Positions 1 through 7,338 of a DNA stretch of 15,673 bases are shown piece by piece. The DNA comes from Stenotrophomonas sp. (GTDB taxonomy: Bacteria > Pseudomonadota > Gammaproteobacteria > Xanthomonadales > Xanthomonadaceae), in contig DOKO01000408.1 of the NCBI GenBank assembly GCA_003510825.1, forward strand, positions 1 through 15,673. The letters run 5' to 3'. A program made the translations under genes and the position numbers. Within the stretch, counting starts at the first letter, position 1; every line of letters starts with the position of its first letter. Below the pieces are notes generated by a model, which did not search any database, was not told where the DNA came from, and saw nothing but the letters and a program-made list of their open reading frames with translations.

Positions 1-1
1 G

Positions 2-112
2 CCGGCTGACAAGCGTAAACAACAACAGCAAATCGGGTTTTCGACGCCCGGCCACCCGTTGTCGGTGGCGCTACCAGAGTTGCCTGATGCTGTTGGGATT
101 GCCAAGAGGTAG
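2..112 (+). CDS. C-terminal end of an unidentified protein (cut by window edge)
   Basis: An open frame enters from the left edge and stops with TAG at 110-112, giving 36 residues that end PELPDAVGIAKR. The stretch is hydrophilic at first (KRKQQQQ) and then Pro/Leu-rich (PGHPLSVALPELP), which reads like an ordinary protein tail rather than random translation. There is too little to assign a family. The next gene is 350 bases downstream on the same strand, so it is unlikely to share an operon with this one. A chance open frame of this length at an edge is possible, so confidence is modest. Confidence 0.4.
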   Translation, partial: PADKRKQQQQIGFSTPGHPLSVALPELPDAVGIAKR

Positions 113-386
113 GGGGCAATGCCGCCAAAACCCGAGACGTTTTTGGAATTGTCGCACAGCGCATGGATCTACAAGACCCTTGTAAGACAGGCCTTTCCGG
201 ACCCTGGAGGCGTGCCCGTCAGGTCTTCTCGCTACGGGAATCCAAGCGAGACAATCGCGACACAGGCGTCCGCGCGCTCGGTCCAGTTGCGACCTTCCTG
301 ATCCGACGTCTCGGGGGCATTCATCGGTCCTCACCCATCCCGGATGCCGCAGACCGTACGCGCCGCCCTGGAGTGTGGGATAAAAA

Positions 387-459
387 AGATATCTGGAGTG
401 TCTTGACGTGCGCCAATTGAGAGGGCATTCTTTCTTCACGCCAGACACAAGAGATATCT
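387..459. promoter_or_regulatory. Pair of AGATATCT palindromic octamers flanking the promoter
   Basis: The perfect 8-base palindrome AGATATCT occurs at 387-394 and again at 452-459. The two copies lie 65 bases apart and straddle the candidate promoter; the second overlaps the ribosome-binding region of the gene at 463. Two identical self-complementary sites around a promoter are what an autoregulating dimeric HTH protein would use, and the first gene of the operon encodes such a protein. Binding is inference. Confidence 0.35.
403..431 (+). promoter_or_regulatory. Candidate sigma70 promoter for the 463-2469 operon
   Basis: TTGACG at 403-408 matches five of six bases of the -35 consensus. It is followed after 17 bases by CATTCT (426-431), a weak -10 matching three of six. 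The position, about 32 bases before the start codon at 463, fits the first gene of the operon. The -10 is poor, so the promoter may need activation or be weak. Confidence 0.35.
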
Positions 460-462
460 TCA

Positions 463-1395
463 ATGTCCTACGAAATTGCCGCCGCCGAATCCTCTGCCAC
501 CGACCTGATCCTTGCGTTGGCTGAAGTCATCTACTACATCGCTGACGATGCAACGGCCGCCGCCGCCTTGGTCGGCGTCGAGCCCGCCGTCTATGGAGCC
601 CATGTGGGCGACGGTGGCCAGAATCCCGTCCGTGCGGCGGCTGGCCGCTCCCGCCTGGTCGGCCTGACGGGTCGCATTGCCAAGTACGCAAAGGAAGGGG
701 CCTGGCCTGCCAGCCTCAACGACTTTGCGGATGCACTCACCGATTTCGAGGTCAGCGCCGAACTGCTCAAGGGTAAGGAGGGGCCGTGCCTGTATGGCCC
801 TGATTCGCTGGCCCGGATGCCGGAAGCCTCTGCAGCCGTACTGCTCGAGGTGCTCACTTCTGCCCAGGCCCGACTCGCAATCGATATGGGAGCGGACATC
901 ACGGTTCCGATGCTTGCTGCCTTGGCCGGAGTGTCGGAAAAGACGATCCGCATGGCTTCCAATCCCAACAACGACCGCCCGCTGAAGACGGTCAAAGACG
1001 GCACTGCAACCTTGATCCGTCCCGACGACGCGCTTGAATGGCTGAGTCGGCGAGGTGACTTCAAGCCCACGCGGTACTTCGCTTCCGAGGATGGTCGGCC
1101 GCGCCTGGGGACGTTCTGGGAGCTGACCGCCCATCTGCGGGCAGTGCGGGTAGAGCGCCGTGAATCCGTTGAAAGTCTGGCGAGCGCGCTCGGCTGGTCA
1201 AGCAAGACTGCGGCAGCCTACAGCAAGCTTGAAAGGAGCGAAGCCCCTAAGGATTTGGCGAGCCTTCAGCCGCGCCACCTTGAGCAGCTCGCCCGGCATC
1301 TCGGCATCTTTGAGCCCGTGGAATTCGCCCGCGAAGTCTATCCCCTGATTGCCACCGCCTACGGCGAGGCCCTGGCCAAGGAGCAGCTGCCGTGA
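463..1395 (+). CDS. Two-HTH DNA-binding protein, first gene of the cassette
   Basis: A 310-residue soluble protein. I do not recognise the full-length family. Residues 1-140 are helical and acidic/alanine-rich with no clear motif. Residues 145-166 (ITVPMLAALAGVSEKTIRMA) have the pattern of a helix-turn-helix. Residues 220-285 hold a second, Xre-like unit (LRAVRVERRESVESLASALG then WSSKTAAAYSKLE). This architecture suggests a transcriptional regulator or DNA-recognition subunit. The ATG at 463 is preceded by AAGAGA with 8 bases of spacing. Its stop overlaps the next start by four bases (GTGA, 1392-1395), so translation is probably coupled. Paired AGATATCT octamers upstream suggest self-regulation. 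The gene is real; the role is inferred. Confidence 0.8.
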   Translation: MSYEIAAAESSATDLILALAEVIYYIADDATAAAALVGVEPAVYGAHVGDGGQNPVRAAAGRSRLVGLTGRIAKYAKEGAWPASLNDFADALTDFEVSAELLKGKEGPCLYGPDSLARMPEASAAVLLEVLTSAQARLAIDMGADITVPMLAALAGVSEKTIRMASNPNNDRPLKTVKDGTATLIRPDDALEWLSRRGDFKPTRYFASEDGRPRLGTFWELTAHLRAVRVERRESVESLASALGWSSKTAAAYSKLERSEAPKDLASLQPRHLEQLARHLGIFEPVEFAREVYPLIATAYGEALAKEQLP

Positions 1396-1691
1396 TCCCA
1401 ACTCTGCATGCCTCCAAGCGGATGGATCAACGTGCGATCCCTGCAGACTTCGTCGAACTGCTTGGCTGCTTCGGCATTGCGCTCAATTCGCATCACGGCG
1501 CCGACAAGCTGGCCCTGCCACGCCGCGAAGCCAAGCACCTTCGCCGTCGTATCGAGTCGTTGCTGCAACGTTGGGACCACCTGGTAGACACGTATGCAGT
1601 GGTGTCCGACGCAGACGTCCTGATCACGACCGCCCACACCACGCATCGCGCCCATCGCCGCCGTGTGGCCCGCACTTCGATTGCTCGCTGA
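1392..1691 (+). CDS. Small DUF4258-like protein
   Basis: A 99-residue basic protein starting at GTG 1392, overlapping the previous stop as GTGA. The N-terminus (LHASKRMDQRAIPADFVELL) and the later strand pattern (YAVVSDADVLITTAHTT) resemble the DUF4258 layout: a His-Ala-x-x-Arg-Met/x-x-Arg motif near the start and a beta strand leading to a C-terminal His/Arg-rich end (HRAHRRRVAR). DUF4258 proteins are small, of unknown or toxin-like function, and often lie beside HTH partners. The HTH protein encoded immediately upstream fits such a pair, but the third gene argues for a larger module. Family assignment is by eye and moderately sure; function is unknown. Confidence 0.65.
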   Translation: MIPTLHASKRMDQRAIPADFVELLGCFGIALNSHHGADKLALPRREAKHLRRRIESLLQRWDHLVDTYAVVSDADVLITTAHTTHRAHRRRVARTSIAR

Positions 1692-1701
1692 GGAGAACAC
1701 C

Positions 1702-2469
1702 ATGAATCAGATGCTCAATAACTACCGCTCCGCGATCCTCGACGCCGCTCGTTCCGACGGCATTGCGCCGGATCTTCTGATCTCGCGTTCGGGACAGCTG
1801 GAGACCTACTACGCGCCCTTCGAGCACGTGAACGTCCATGCACGCGTAGTGCTCGTGGGCATTACGCCCGGCCTCTTCCAGGCGCAGAAGGCACTTGAGC
1901 AGCTGCGTGTTGGACTTCGCTATGGGCTCAGTGATGCCGAAGCTCTGCGCAAGGCTAAAGAAGTCGCCAGCTTCTCCGGGCCCATGCGTGCCGCGCTGGT
2001 GCAGATGCTTGATCGTGTGGGGCTGCATATGGCGCTCGGCCTCGGCAGTTGTGCGGAACTCTTCAGCGATGCCAGCGACCAGGTGCACTACACGTCGGCA
2101 CTGCGCAATCCTGTGCTGGCAGGTGGCCAGAACTACACCGGTAATCCGGCAATCCTGCGTACCCCTTATCTGCGGTCGATGGCAGAGGAGTGGCTTGGCG
2201 AAGAGGCGAGGCAGTTGCCCGGCGCGCTGTGGGTTCCGTTGGGGAAGGAACCGACTGCGGTGTTGCGCAGCTTCGTAGCGAAGGGGCTGATTCAGAGTGA
2301 CTCTTTGCTTGACGGCCTGCCGCATCCCTCTGGAGCCAATGCGGAGCGAATCGCGTACTTCCTTGGCCGCAAGCAGCGCGAGAACCTTTCGGCAAAGACA
2401 AATGCGGACACGATCGATGCGGCACGAGATGAACTCGTGCGCAAGTTGAGGCGCTGCGAGTCGCGTTGA
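1702..2469 (+). CDS. Uracil-DNA-glycosylase-fold protein, atypical active site
   Basis: A 255-residue protein. ATG 1702 was chosen because AGGAG lies 6 bases upstream; a farther ATG at 1663 lies inside the previous gene. Landmarks of the UDG superfamily appear in order: a strand then GITPG (VVLVGITPGLFQ, residues 49-60), a YTSALRNP segment at 130-137, a WVPLGKEP strand/turn at 177-184, and LPHPSGAN at 206-213, the HPS loop. Known families carry Asp, Asn or Ala at the third position of the first motif (GQDPY, GINPG, GEAPG); here it is Thr. The enzyme may therefore use another residue, act on a modified base, or only bind DNA. It is the third gene of a coupled operon, 10 bases after its neighbour. 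The fold call is fairly firm; activity is open. Confidence 0.75.
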   Translation: MNQMLNNYRSAILDAARSDGIAPDLLISRSGQLETYYAPFEHVNVHARVVLVGITPGLFQAQKALEQLRVGLRYGLSDAEALRKAKEVASFSGPMRAALVQMLDRVGLHMALGLGSCAELFSDASDQVHYTSALRNPVLAGGQNYTGNPAILRTPYLRSMAEEWLGEEARQLPGALWVPLGKEPTAVLRSFVAKGLIQSDSLLDGLPHPSGANAERIAYFLGRKQRENLSAKTNADTIDAARDELVRKLRRCESR

Positions 2470-2607
2470 GTGTGATGCTATTCTGATCCACTGTGCTGTA
2501 CAGGTATCTGCTGTCACAACGTTCAGCGCCCGAAAAAGCAAGAACCCGAAAGGGCCTGGCAGGACTTCGGTGCTTGGGTCCCGGCGCGCCAACGTTCGTG
2601 TCTTCGT
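2470..2607. other. Convergent intergenic gap between UDG-fold gene and OLD gene
   Basis: A 138-base gap between two converging genes. No clear terminator hairpin with a T-run was found. The word CAACGTTC occurs at both ends of the gap (about 2517 and 2590), without further symmetry. Base composition falls from here into the OLD gene. Confidence 0.3.
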
Positions 2608-4362
2608 TCAAAGTTGCTTCCCGTCGGCAATGGCTCTGACAAGATGCTCCAGCTCGGGATCGACTTCATCCCGGCGCAGAGCCTTGATTAGTCCATTGAC
2701 GCCAAATGACGTGCCGCACTCATGCTTTGACCAGTCGGATAGCTTAGACAGAAGTGTCTTCCCTGATACGACTCCGCGTAGCCCCCGGGGCCCTTGAGTT
2801 CTGACACGCACATGCTCGCGTGCGCGTCTGCTCGCGACGCCTGCTGTTATTTGTCGTTCTAATACGTTGAACTGAGTCGCAAAGCCATCAAGTGCATCCT
2901 CCCGCAGCTCCTCAGCTATGCGCTCAATAGCCGCGTCAATGGCGTCCTCGGATGGGGCAATATTCGGGGGTCGCACAGAACGTTCTAGGGCACGCCGAAT
3001 AAGGCTAGGAATTGCGAGGAAATTCTCGATTTCCTTGACGGAGTGAATATGAACTTGCACTCCCTGAGCTTTCGCTTGGGCTCTCCTCGCTGAAATTTCA
3101 TCATCAAGGTGATAGTCAGAGTCAAATACACAGTAGCAACGTATGCTCTCGTGAACCGAATTTTTTAGGGTCGCTACCGATCCCGCAACACTAGACCAAC
3201 CGCCCCAGCCTCCTATGGCCCAATGTGGAATTGTGTCTAGCGAGGGCTTCTCTGTGGAAAATATTAGGTCATGAACGCGCTTAAGGAGTTTCATGTCCTC
3301 CCCTTCGACAAGGATGAGCGAGCGAGCCCTCCAAAGCCTTGCAATCTGAAGATTCTGTGCGCTGCCAATGTTCTCAACAACCCTCTGCAAGCTCGGGAGA
3401 TCTGTTGCATAGAACGACTTTGGTCGTTCACGATCCAGGATGAGAACATTATCCGCATCAACCTCCGCCAATATTTCTGTGGAGTGTGTGGCTATCAGAA
3501 TGTCTGCCCCTTGGGCTCGCAGAATTCGTACCAATTTCCTCTGCAAATCAGGGTGCATGTAAACGTCAGGCTCATCCAGTACGACCGTTCCGCCCCCGCG
3601 AGAACGCACAATGAACCAAAGAGTTTGGAGCCACATCTGCAAGCCGTGCCCCATCCATCCGGCCTCCGCAACAAAGTCTCCATCCCGGACCATCAGCTGC
3701 AGAGTGCCAAAGCCGTCACTGCGAATCGATTCAAGTCCCGCGATACTGACGCCCGGCCATGTCTCCTCAACGAGATTTTTGAATTCGCTGAAGTAGCTGT
3801 CGTGCAGCAATTGGAGCTGGTTTCTAAAGTGCCTCGAGGCAAGGTGAGAATCCAAGTGCTGTTTCACGTAGTCTGGCAATAGCTCTCGCTCTTCGTGCTC
3901 CAGTGGGACGATCTGCGGGAGAATGCTGATGCGAGGAAGCGGGAGGGAGCCTATGTCTCGGCGAGCCCTGACTGAACGCCCCTGGCAATTGAAGAAGACG
4001 CAGTGTGAGTCGCCTTCTGCGCCGATATGGACAACCAGCCTCGCACCATCAGCAAACGTTGCATCGATAGTGGCTGGGGGCTCCCCGTAGCGATGAAATA
4101 CTGTGGATGTAGCTATGCCCAGTCTATCTAAACGTAGATTTTGACCGGGGCCGACAGCGTCATCATCAAGCCATCGGGGTGCAGGTGATGAGGTCACGCT
4201 TGAAAACCGCTTCAGTGCGATCGAGACAATTCTTAGGGTTTCGATGAGTGTCGACTTCCCAGCATTGTTCTTGCCAACGAGTATTGTCGACCTGCTGAGA
4301 TCCACGGTATGATCTTTGAAGCAGCGATAGTTTCTAATCCTGATGGAAGAAAGAGCGCTCAT
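2608..4362 (-). CDS. OLD-family ATP-dependent nuclease (AAA ATPase + TOPRIM)
   Basis: A 584-residue protein. The start was set at 4362 because the protein then opens directly into the conserved ATPase strand (IRIRNYRCFKD) and AAAGGA lies 8 bases upstream; the frame also extends to an ATG at 4470. The ABC-type ATPase has Walker A GKNNAGKS (30-37), a signature-like MGHGLQ (237-242), Walker B VVLDEPD (260-266, Asp263/Glu264) and switch His293 in ATHSTE. The TOPRIM part has Glu353 in ILVEGED, DSD at 414-416 and a KEIENF stretch at 443-448. OLD proteins are DNA nucleases; family members act in phage exclusion alone, with UvrD-like partners (Gabija) or with retrons. No helicase or reverse transcriptase lies beside this one, so it is a stand-alone (class 1-like) type. 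GC is clearly lower than in the flanking core genes, which indicates acquisition. Confidence 0.9.
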   Translation of the reverse strand: MSALSSIRIRNYRCFKDHTVDLSRSTILVGKNNAGKSTLIETLRIVSIALKRFSSVTSSPAPRWLDDDAVGPGQNLRLDRLGIATSTVFHRYGEPPATIDATFADGARLVVHIGAEGDSHCVFFNCQGRSVRARRDIGSLPLPRISILPQIVPLEHEERELLPDYVKQHLDSHLASRHFRNQLQLLHDSYFSEFKNLVEETWPGVSIAGLESIRSDGFGTLQLMVRDGDFVAEAGWMGHGLQMWLQTLWFIVRSRGGGTVVLDEPDVYMHPDLQRKLVRILRAQGADILIATHSTEILAEVDADNVLILDRERPKSFYATDLPSLQRVVENIGSAQNLQIARLWRARSLILVEGEDMKLLKRVHDLIFSTEKPSLDTIPHWAIGGWGGWSSVAGSVATLKNSVHESIRCYCVFDSDYHLDDEISARRAQAKAQGVQVHIHSVKEIENFLAIPSLIRRALERSVRPPNIAPSEDAIDAAIERIAEELREDALDGFATQFNVLERQITAGVASRRAREHVRVRTQGPRGLRGVVSGKTLLSKLSDWSKHECGTSFGVNGLIKALRRDEVDPELEHLVRAIADGKQL

Positions 4363-4470
4363 TTGGGCAGTCCTTTGAATTGGTTTAGCTATAGCGGGAA
4401 GGTTGCACGAGCAATTTTTGAGGTGCTCCTGTTCCGCCGCTGACATTATGAAGTCACTGGCGTAGCCCAT

Positions 4471-4612
4471 CTATATCCCGCAGGTCTCCTCATTGCTGAG
4501 GTTATGGGTCAACCATCGAGATAGCGACTTAGGGTGTCAGAGTCGGCGACGTGTGCAGTCGCTGCAGTGCCGTAAGCGCGGTAGATTTCCTGATCCGGCC
4601 AGTCACCCGGCG
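4471..4612. other. Junction between accessory cargo and core LysR gene
   Basis: A 142-base gap between the low-GC OLD gene and the end of the LysR gene. It may contain the OLD promoter and an island boundary. The word TTCCTGATCCG at 4587-4597 repeats the one at 295-305. No tRNA or integrase is present. Confidence 0.3.
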
Positions 4613-5524
4613 TCAAACGTCCTTAGTTTCGTCTCCAACCCCCGACCTCAACCGCCAAAGCAACGCCTGCCTCGCATGCGCAACCCGCGGCTGCCGCAAC
4701 CCCGCCGCAGTCCACATCAAGTAGTAATCCAACCTCGCCCTACCCACAGGCCCTTCAATCTCCACCAGCGTCCCGCGCTTCAGCGCATCCGCACACAGAT
4801 AGTGCGGCAGCACCGTCCAACCCACCCCCAACTGCAACGGCCGTTGCAGCCCGCGCAGATCCTGCCCCAACAACGCAGGCAGCGGCAGGCGCACATCCAG
4901 CTGGTTGAACTGCAGCCACGCATCCACCAGCGGCCGGTCCAGGCTGTAGGCCAGCAACGGCTCCTCGCACAGCGCCGCACCGCAATCCGCGCGCGCGGCG
5001 ATGCGCTGCGCGACCTCCGGTGCAGCCACGGCAAGCAGCGGCTCCTGCCGCACCGTCTCGTAGCGCAGCCGATCATCTTCGGGCGGGTAGACCGTGATGC
5101 CCAGGTCACACGATCCATCCAGCAGCATCTGGCAGACCACGCTGGTGCTGCCGGTCTGCAGCCGCACGCGCATGCCCACCTTGATGAGCGGCACCAGTTC
5201 GGCGGCCACCACTTCGGCCAGAAAATCCGCGTGCCCGACGATATGCAGCGCGCCGGCCACTTCGTCAGAACGCGTGCGGGCGGCGGCCAGCGCGGCCTCG
5301 GCCTGGTCCAGCTTGTCGCCCACATCGGCCGCCAGTTCGTCGGCGGCGGGCGTGGGCTCTACGCCGCTGGGCAGGCGATGGAACAGGGTGCGGCCAAGGG
5401 AGGCTTCCAGGCCGGCGATGTGCTGGGACACCGCAGGCTGGGTCAGGTTGAGCCGACGCGCGGCGCCACTGATCGAGCGCTGGCGGTAAACCTCGATGAA
5501 GGTGCGCAGGCGGGAGAGCGACAT
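4613..5524 (-). CDS. LysR-family transcriptional regulator, divergent from ALDH gene
   Basis: A 303-residue LysR-type regulator of normal family length. The winged HTH is at residues 1-60 (RLRTFIEVYRQRSISGAARR then LNLTQPAVSQHIAGLE). The effector-binding domain runs from about residue 90 to 295, with the usual GALHIVG strand and a C-terminal GVGWTVLPHYL segment. It is transcribed away from the aldehyde dehydrogenase gene with a 148-base shared promoter region, so it very probably controls that gene, with the aldehyde or a related phenolic as likely co-inducer (inference). An inverted repeat at 5533-5548, next to its start codon, is a candidate binding box. No strong ribosome site precedes ATG 5524. 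A decayed copy of its C-terminal half lies at 8801-9094. Confidence 0.92.
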   Translation of the reverse strand: MSLSRLRTFIEVYRQRSISGAARRLNLTQPAVSQHIAGLEASLGRTLFHRLPSGVEPTPAADELAADVGDKLDQAEAALAAARTRSDEVAGALHIVGHADFLAEVVAAELVPLIKVGMRVRLQTGSTSVVCQMLLDGSCDLGITVYPPEDDRLRYETVRQEPLLAVAAPEVAQRIAARADCGAALCEEPLLAYSLDRPLVDAWLQFNQLDVRLPLPALLGQDLRGLQRPLQLGVGWTVLPHYLCADALKRGTLVEIEGPVGRARLDYYLMWTAAGLRQPRVAHARQALLWRLRSGVGDETKDV

Positions 5525-5532
5525 GCGCGGAC

Positions 5533-5548
5533 CATAACATTATTTATG
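5533..5548. promoter_or_regulatory. Candidate LysR box between LysR and ALDH genes
   Basis: CATAA (5533-5537), six bases, then TTATG (5544-5548) form an inverted repeat with the T-N11-A type spacing of LysR boxes. It sits 9 bases upstream of the LysR start codon, where binding would give autorepression, and is the most AT-rich patch of the gap. Confidence 0.4.
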
Positions 5549-5672
5549 ACCATTCATCGAAAGCCTCGTTGGCCGGGGCAGGGCAGGGGGCGTAGCCTTT
5601 CCTCCATGGCGAAAGCCCTTGTGCTGCAAGGGGTTTCGCGTCTCCCCCACGTCTTCCAAGAGGCTGCCCCAG

Positions 5673-7103
5673 ATGGATATCAGCACCCACGCCACCGAAC
5701 TGAACACGATCCTGCGGGCCATGCGCGCCCATCAGATTGCCCAGGGTCCGGCCACGCTTGAACAGCGCCGCGACCGCCTGCAGCGCGCCGCTCGGCTGCT
5801 GCTGGAGCAGCGCGAGCGCATTGCCGAGGCCATTTCCAAGGACTTCGGCCAGCGCAGCCGCTACCAGTCGCTGCTGGTGGACGTGGGCACCACCGCCGCC
5901 ACGCTCAAGCACGCTGCCGCCAACGTCGGCACCTGGATGCAGAGCGAGGAGGTGGAGGCCCCGGTGGCCGGCATGCAGGCGCGCATCGAACACCAGCCGC
6001 TGGGCGTGGTCGGCATCATCAGCCCGTGGAATTTCCCGATCAACCTGGCCTTCGCGCCGCTGGCCGGCGTGTTTGCGGCAGGCAATTCCGCGCTCATCAA
6101 GCCCTCTGAACTCACCCCGGCCACCTCTGAACTGCTGGCCGAGCTGATTGCCGAGTACTTCGACCCGATGGAGCTGGGCGTGGTGCTGGGCGATGCCGAG
6201 GTGGGCAAGGCCTTCAGCGAACTGCCGTTCGACCATCTGGTGTTCACCGGCAGCACTTCAGTGGGCCGCCATGTGATGCGTGCGGCCGCCAACAACCTGG
6301 TGCCGGTGACGCTGGAGCTGGGTGGTAAATCGCCAGTGGTGGTGGCGCCCGATGCCGACCTGCAGACCGCCATCGAACGCACGCTCACCATCAAGACGTT
6401 CAATGCGGGGCAGATCTGCCTTTCGCCGGATTACCTGATGGTGTCCGAGGGCAGCAACGCTGCGCTGGTGGAGCACGCGCGCCAGTTCATGGCCCGCACC
6501 TTCCCGACCCTGCAGGCCAACGAGGATTACACCTCCATCGTCAGCCCGCGCCATTTCGACCGCCTGGTCGGCCTGCTGGCCGATGCCGCCGACAAGGGCG
6601 CGACGATCATCTCCCTGGCCCCGGCCGGCGAGCCCGCGTTCGATGCGGCCACCCGCAAGATCGCGCCGCACCTGGTGCTGGAGGCCACCGATGAGATGGA
6701 CATCATGCAGGAAGAGATCTTCGGGCCGCTGCTGCCTGTCATCGCCTACGGCACTGCTGCGGAGCCGATTGCCTACATCAACGCGCACCCGCGTCCGTTG
6801 GCGGCCTATTACTTCGGCGACACCGCGGAAGGGCAGGCGGCATTTACCCAGCAGACCACGTCCGGCGCGCTGGTCATCAACGATGTGATGACCCATGCGT
6901 CGGTGGAAGAACTGCCGTTCGGTGGCGTTGGCGCGTCGGGTATGGGTGCTTACCACGGCGTGCATGGCTTCCGTCAGTTCAGCCATCGCAAGGCGGTGGT
7001 GGTGCAGGCCAAGGATGGGGCGTCGAACCTGCGGCTGCGTGCGCCGTATGGGGAGAAGCTCGAGTCTTTGGATGAGGCGCTGGGTAATGCTTTGAAACGC
7101 TGA
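5673..7103 (+). CDS. Coniferyl aldehyde dehydrogenase-type NAD(P)-dependent ALDH
   Basis: A 476-residue aldehyde dehydrogenase that oxidises aldehydes to acids with NAD(P)+. ATG 5673 (MDISTHATEL) was chosen because AAGAGG lies about 9 bases upstream; the frame remains open farther left. The key residues are present: Asn120 in SPWNFP, Glu215 in LELGGKSP, and catalytic Cys249 in FNAGQICLSPDY, 34 residues after the Glu as is normal. The GQICLSPDY context and the length match the coniferyl aldehyde dehydrogenase branch, which handles lignin-derived phenylpropanoid aldehydes, rather than betaine or succinate-semialdehyde enzymes. The protein is cytoplasmic. Substrate is inferred from subfamily resemblance; a medium/long-chain aliphatic aldehyde is the main alternative. 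It is divergent from a LysR regulator and has no operon partner. Confidence 0.88.
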   Translation: MDISTHATELNTILRAMRAHQIAQGPATLEQRRDRLQRAARLLLEQRERIAEAISKDFGQRSRYQSLLVDVGTTAATLKHAAANVGTWMQSEEVEAPVAGMQARIEHQPLGVVGIISPWNFPINLAFAPLAGVFAAGNSALIKPSELTPATSELLAELIAEYFDPMELGVVLGDAEVGKAFSELPFDHLVFTGSTSVGRHVMRAAANNLVPVTLELGGKSPVVVAPDADLQTAIERTLTIKTFNAGQICLSPDYLMVSEGSNAALVEHARQFMARTFPTLQANEDYTSIVSPRHFDRLVGLLADAADKGATIISLAPAGEPAFDAATRKIAPHLVLEATDEMDIMQEEIFGPLLPVIAYGTAAEPIAYINAHPRPLAAYYFGDTAEGQAAFTQQTTSGALVINDVMTHASVEELPFGGVGASGMGAYHGVHGFRQFSHRKAVVVQAKDGASNLRLRAPYGEKLESLDEALGNALKR

Positions 7104-7257
7104 TACTGCCAAGCCAGGTAGACCGGGATGCCCACGCGGCCGTCGCAATGAGCGAGCGTCTGCTCCCGGGCCAAGGACCGTCGCTACAGTGGCATCGCAG
7201 CGTCACATCTCTTGACGTGTTTGTGTCGGATCTGGTCGTGAGCGGGTGAGCGCTGTA

Positions 7258-7277
7258 CCGGCTCTCCGGAGAGCCGG
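7258..7277. terminator. Perfect 20-base palindrome, possible terminator hairpin
   Basis: CCGGCTCTCC followed at once by its reverse complement. As RNA it can fold into an 8-bp GC-rich stem with a CCGG loop. A T-rich but interrupted stretch (TTACTTTTCTT) begins about 6 bases later on the plus strand. It lies 155 bases beyond the ALDH stop and could terminate that transcript. The symmetry would equally suit a protein-binding site. Confidence 0.4.
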
Positions 7278-7306
7278 GCATCGCTTACTTTTCTTGGAGC
7301 GCGCAG

Positions 7307-7335
7307 AGTTGGCCAAGCAAGAGGCTCGGCCAACT
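7307..7335 (-). terminator. Inverted repeat after the EcsC gene
   Basis: AGTTGGCC (7307-7314) and GGCCAACT (7328-7335) form an 8-bp stem with a 13-base loop, just downstream of the EcsC-family stop. There is no T-run on the minus strand, so if it is a terminator it is weak or factor-dependent. Confidence 0.35.
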
Positions 7336-7338
7336 TGA

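Larger units (their letters stand above)
113..462. other. Gene-free leader upstream of the HTH/UDG-fold operon
   Basis: This is 350 bases with no convincing gene. The short open frames here lack ribosome sites and look like shadows. The right third is more AT-rich than the rest and carries the likely promoter and paired AGATATCT octamers listed separately. An 11-base word, TTCCTGATCCG, at 295-305 recurs at 4587-4597 on the far side of the cargo genes; this may be chance. Confidence 0.5.

Noticed and set aside
71..463. Minus-strand open frame of 130 codons in the leader
   Set aside because: No ribosome site, unusual composition, and it covers the promoter region of the operon.
3271..3882. Plus-strand open frame of 203 codons
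   Set aside because: Lies wholly antisense within the OLD ATPase/TOPRIM coding region.
2608..4362. OLD gene as part of a Gabija or retron system
   Set aside because: No UvrD-like helicase gene or reverse transcriptase is adjacent on either side in this window.
4493..5761. Plus-strand open frame of 422 codons
   Set aside because: It is the antisense shadow of the LysR gene and runs into the ALDH leader; it is Arg/Gln/His-rich, typical of reading GC-rich coding DNA backwards.
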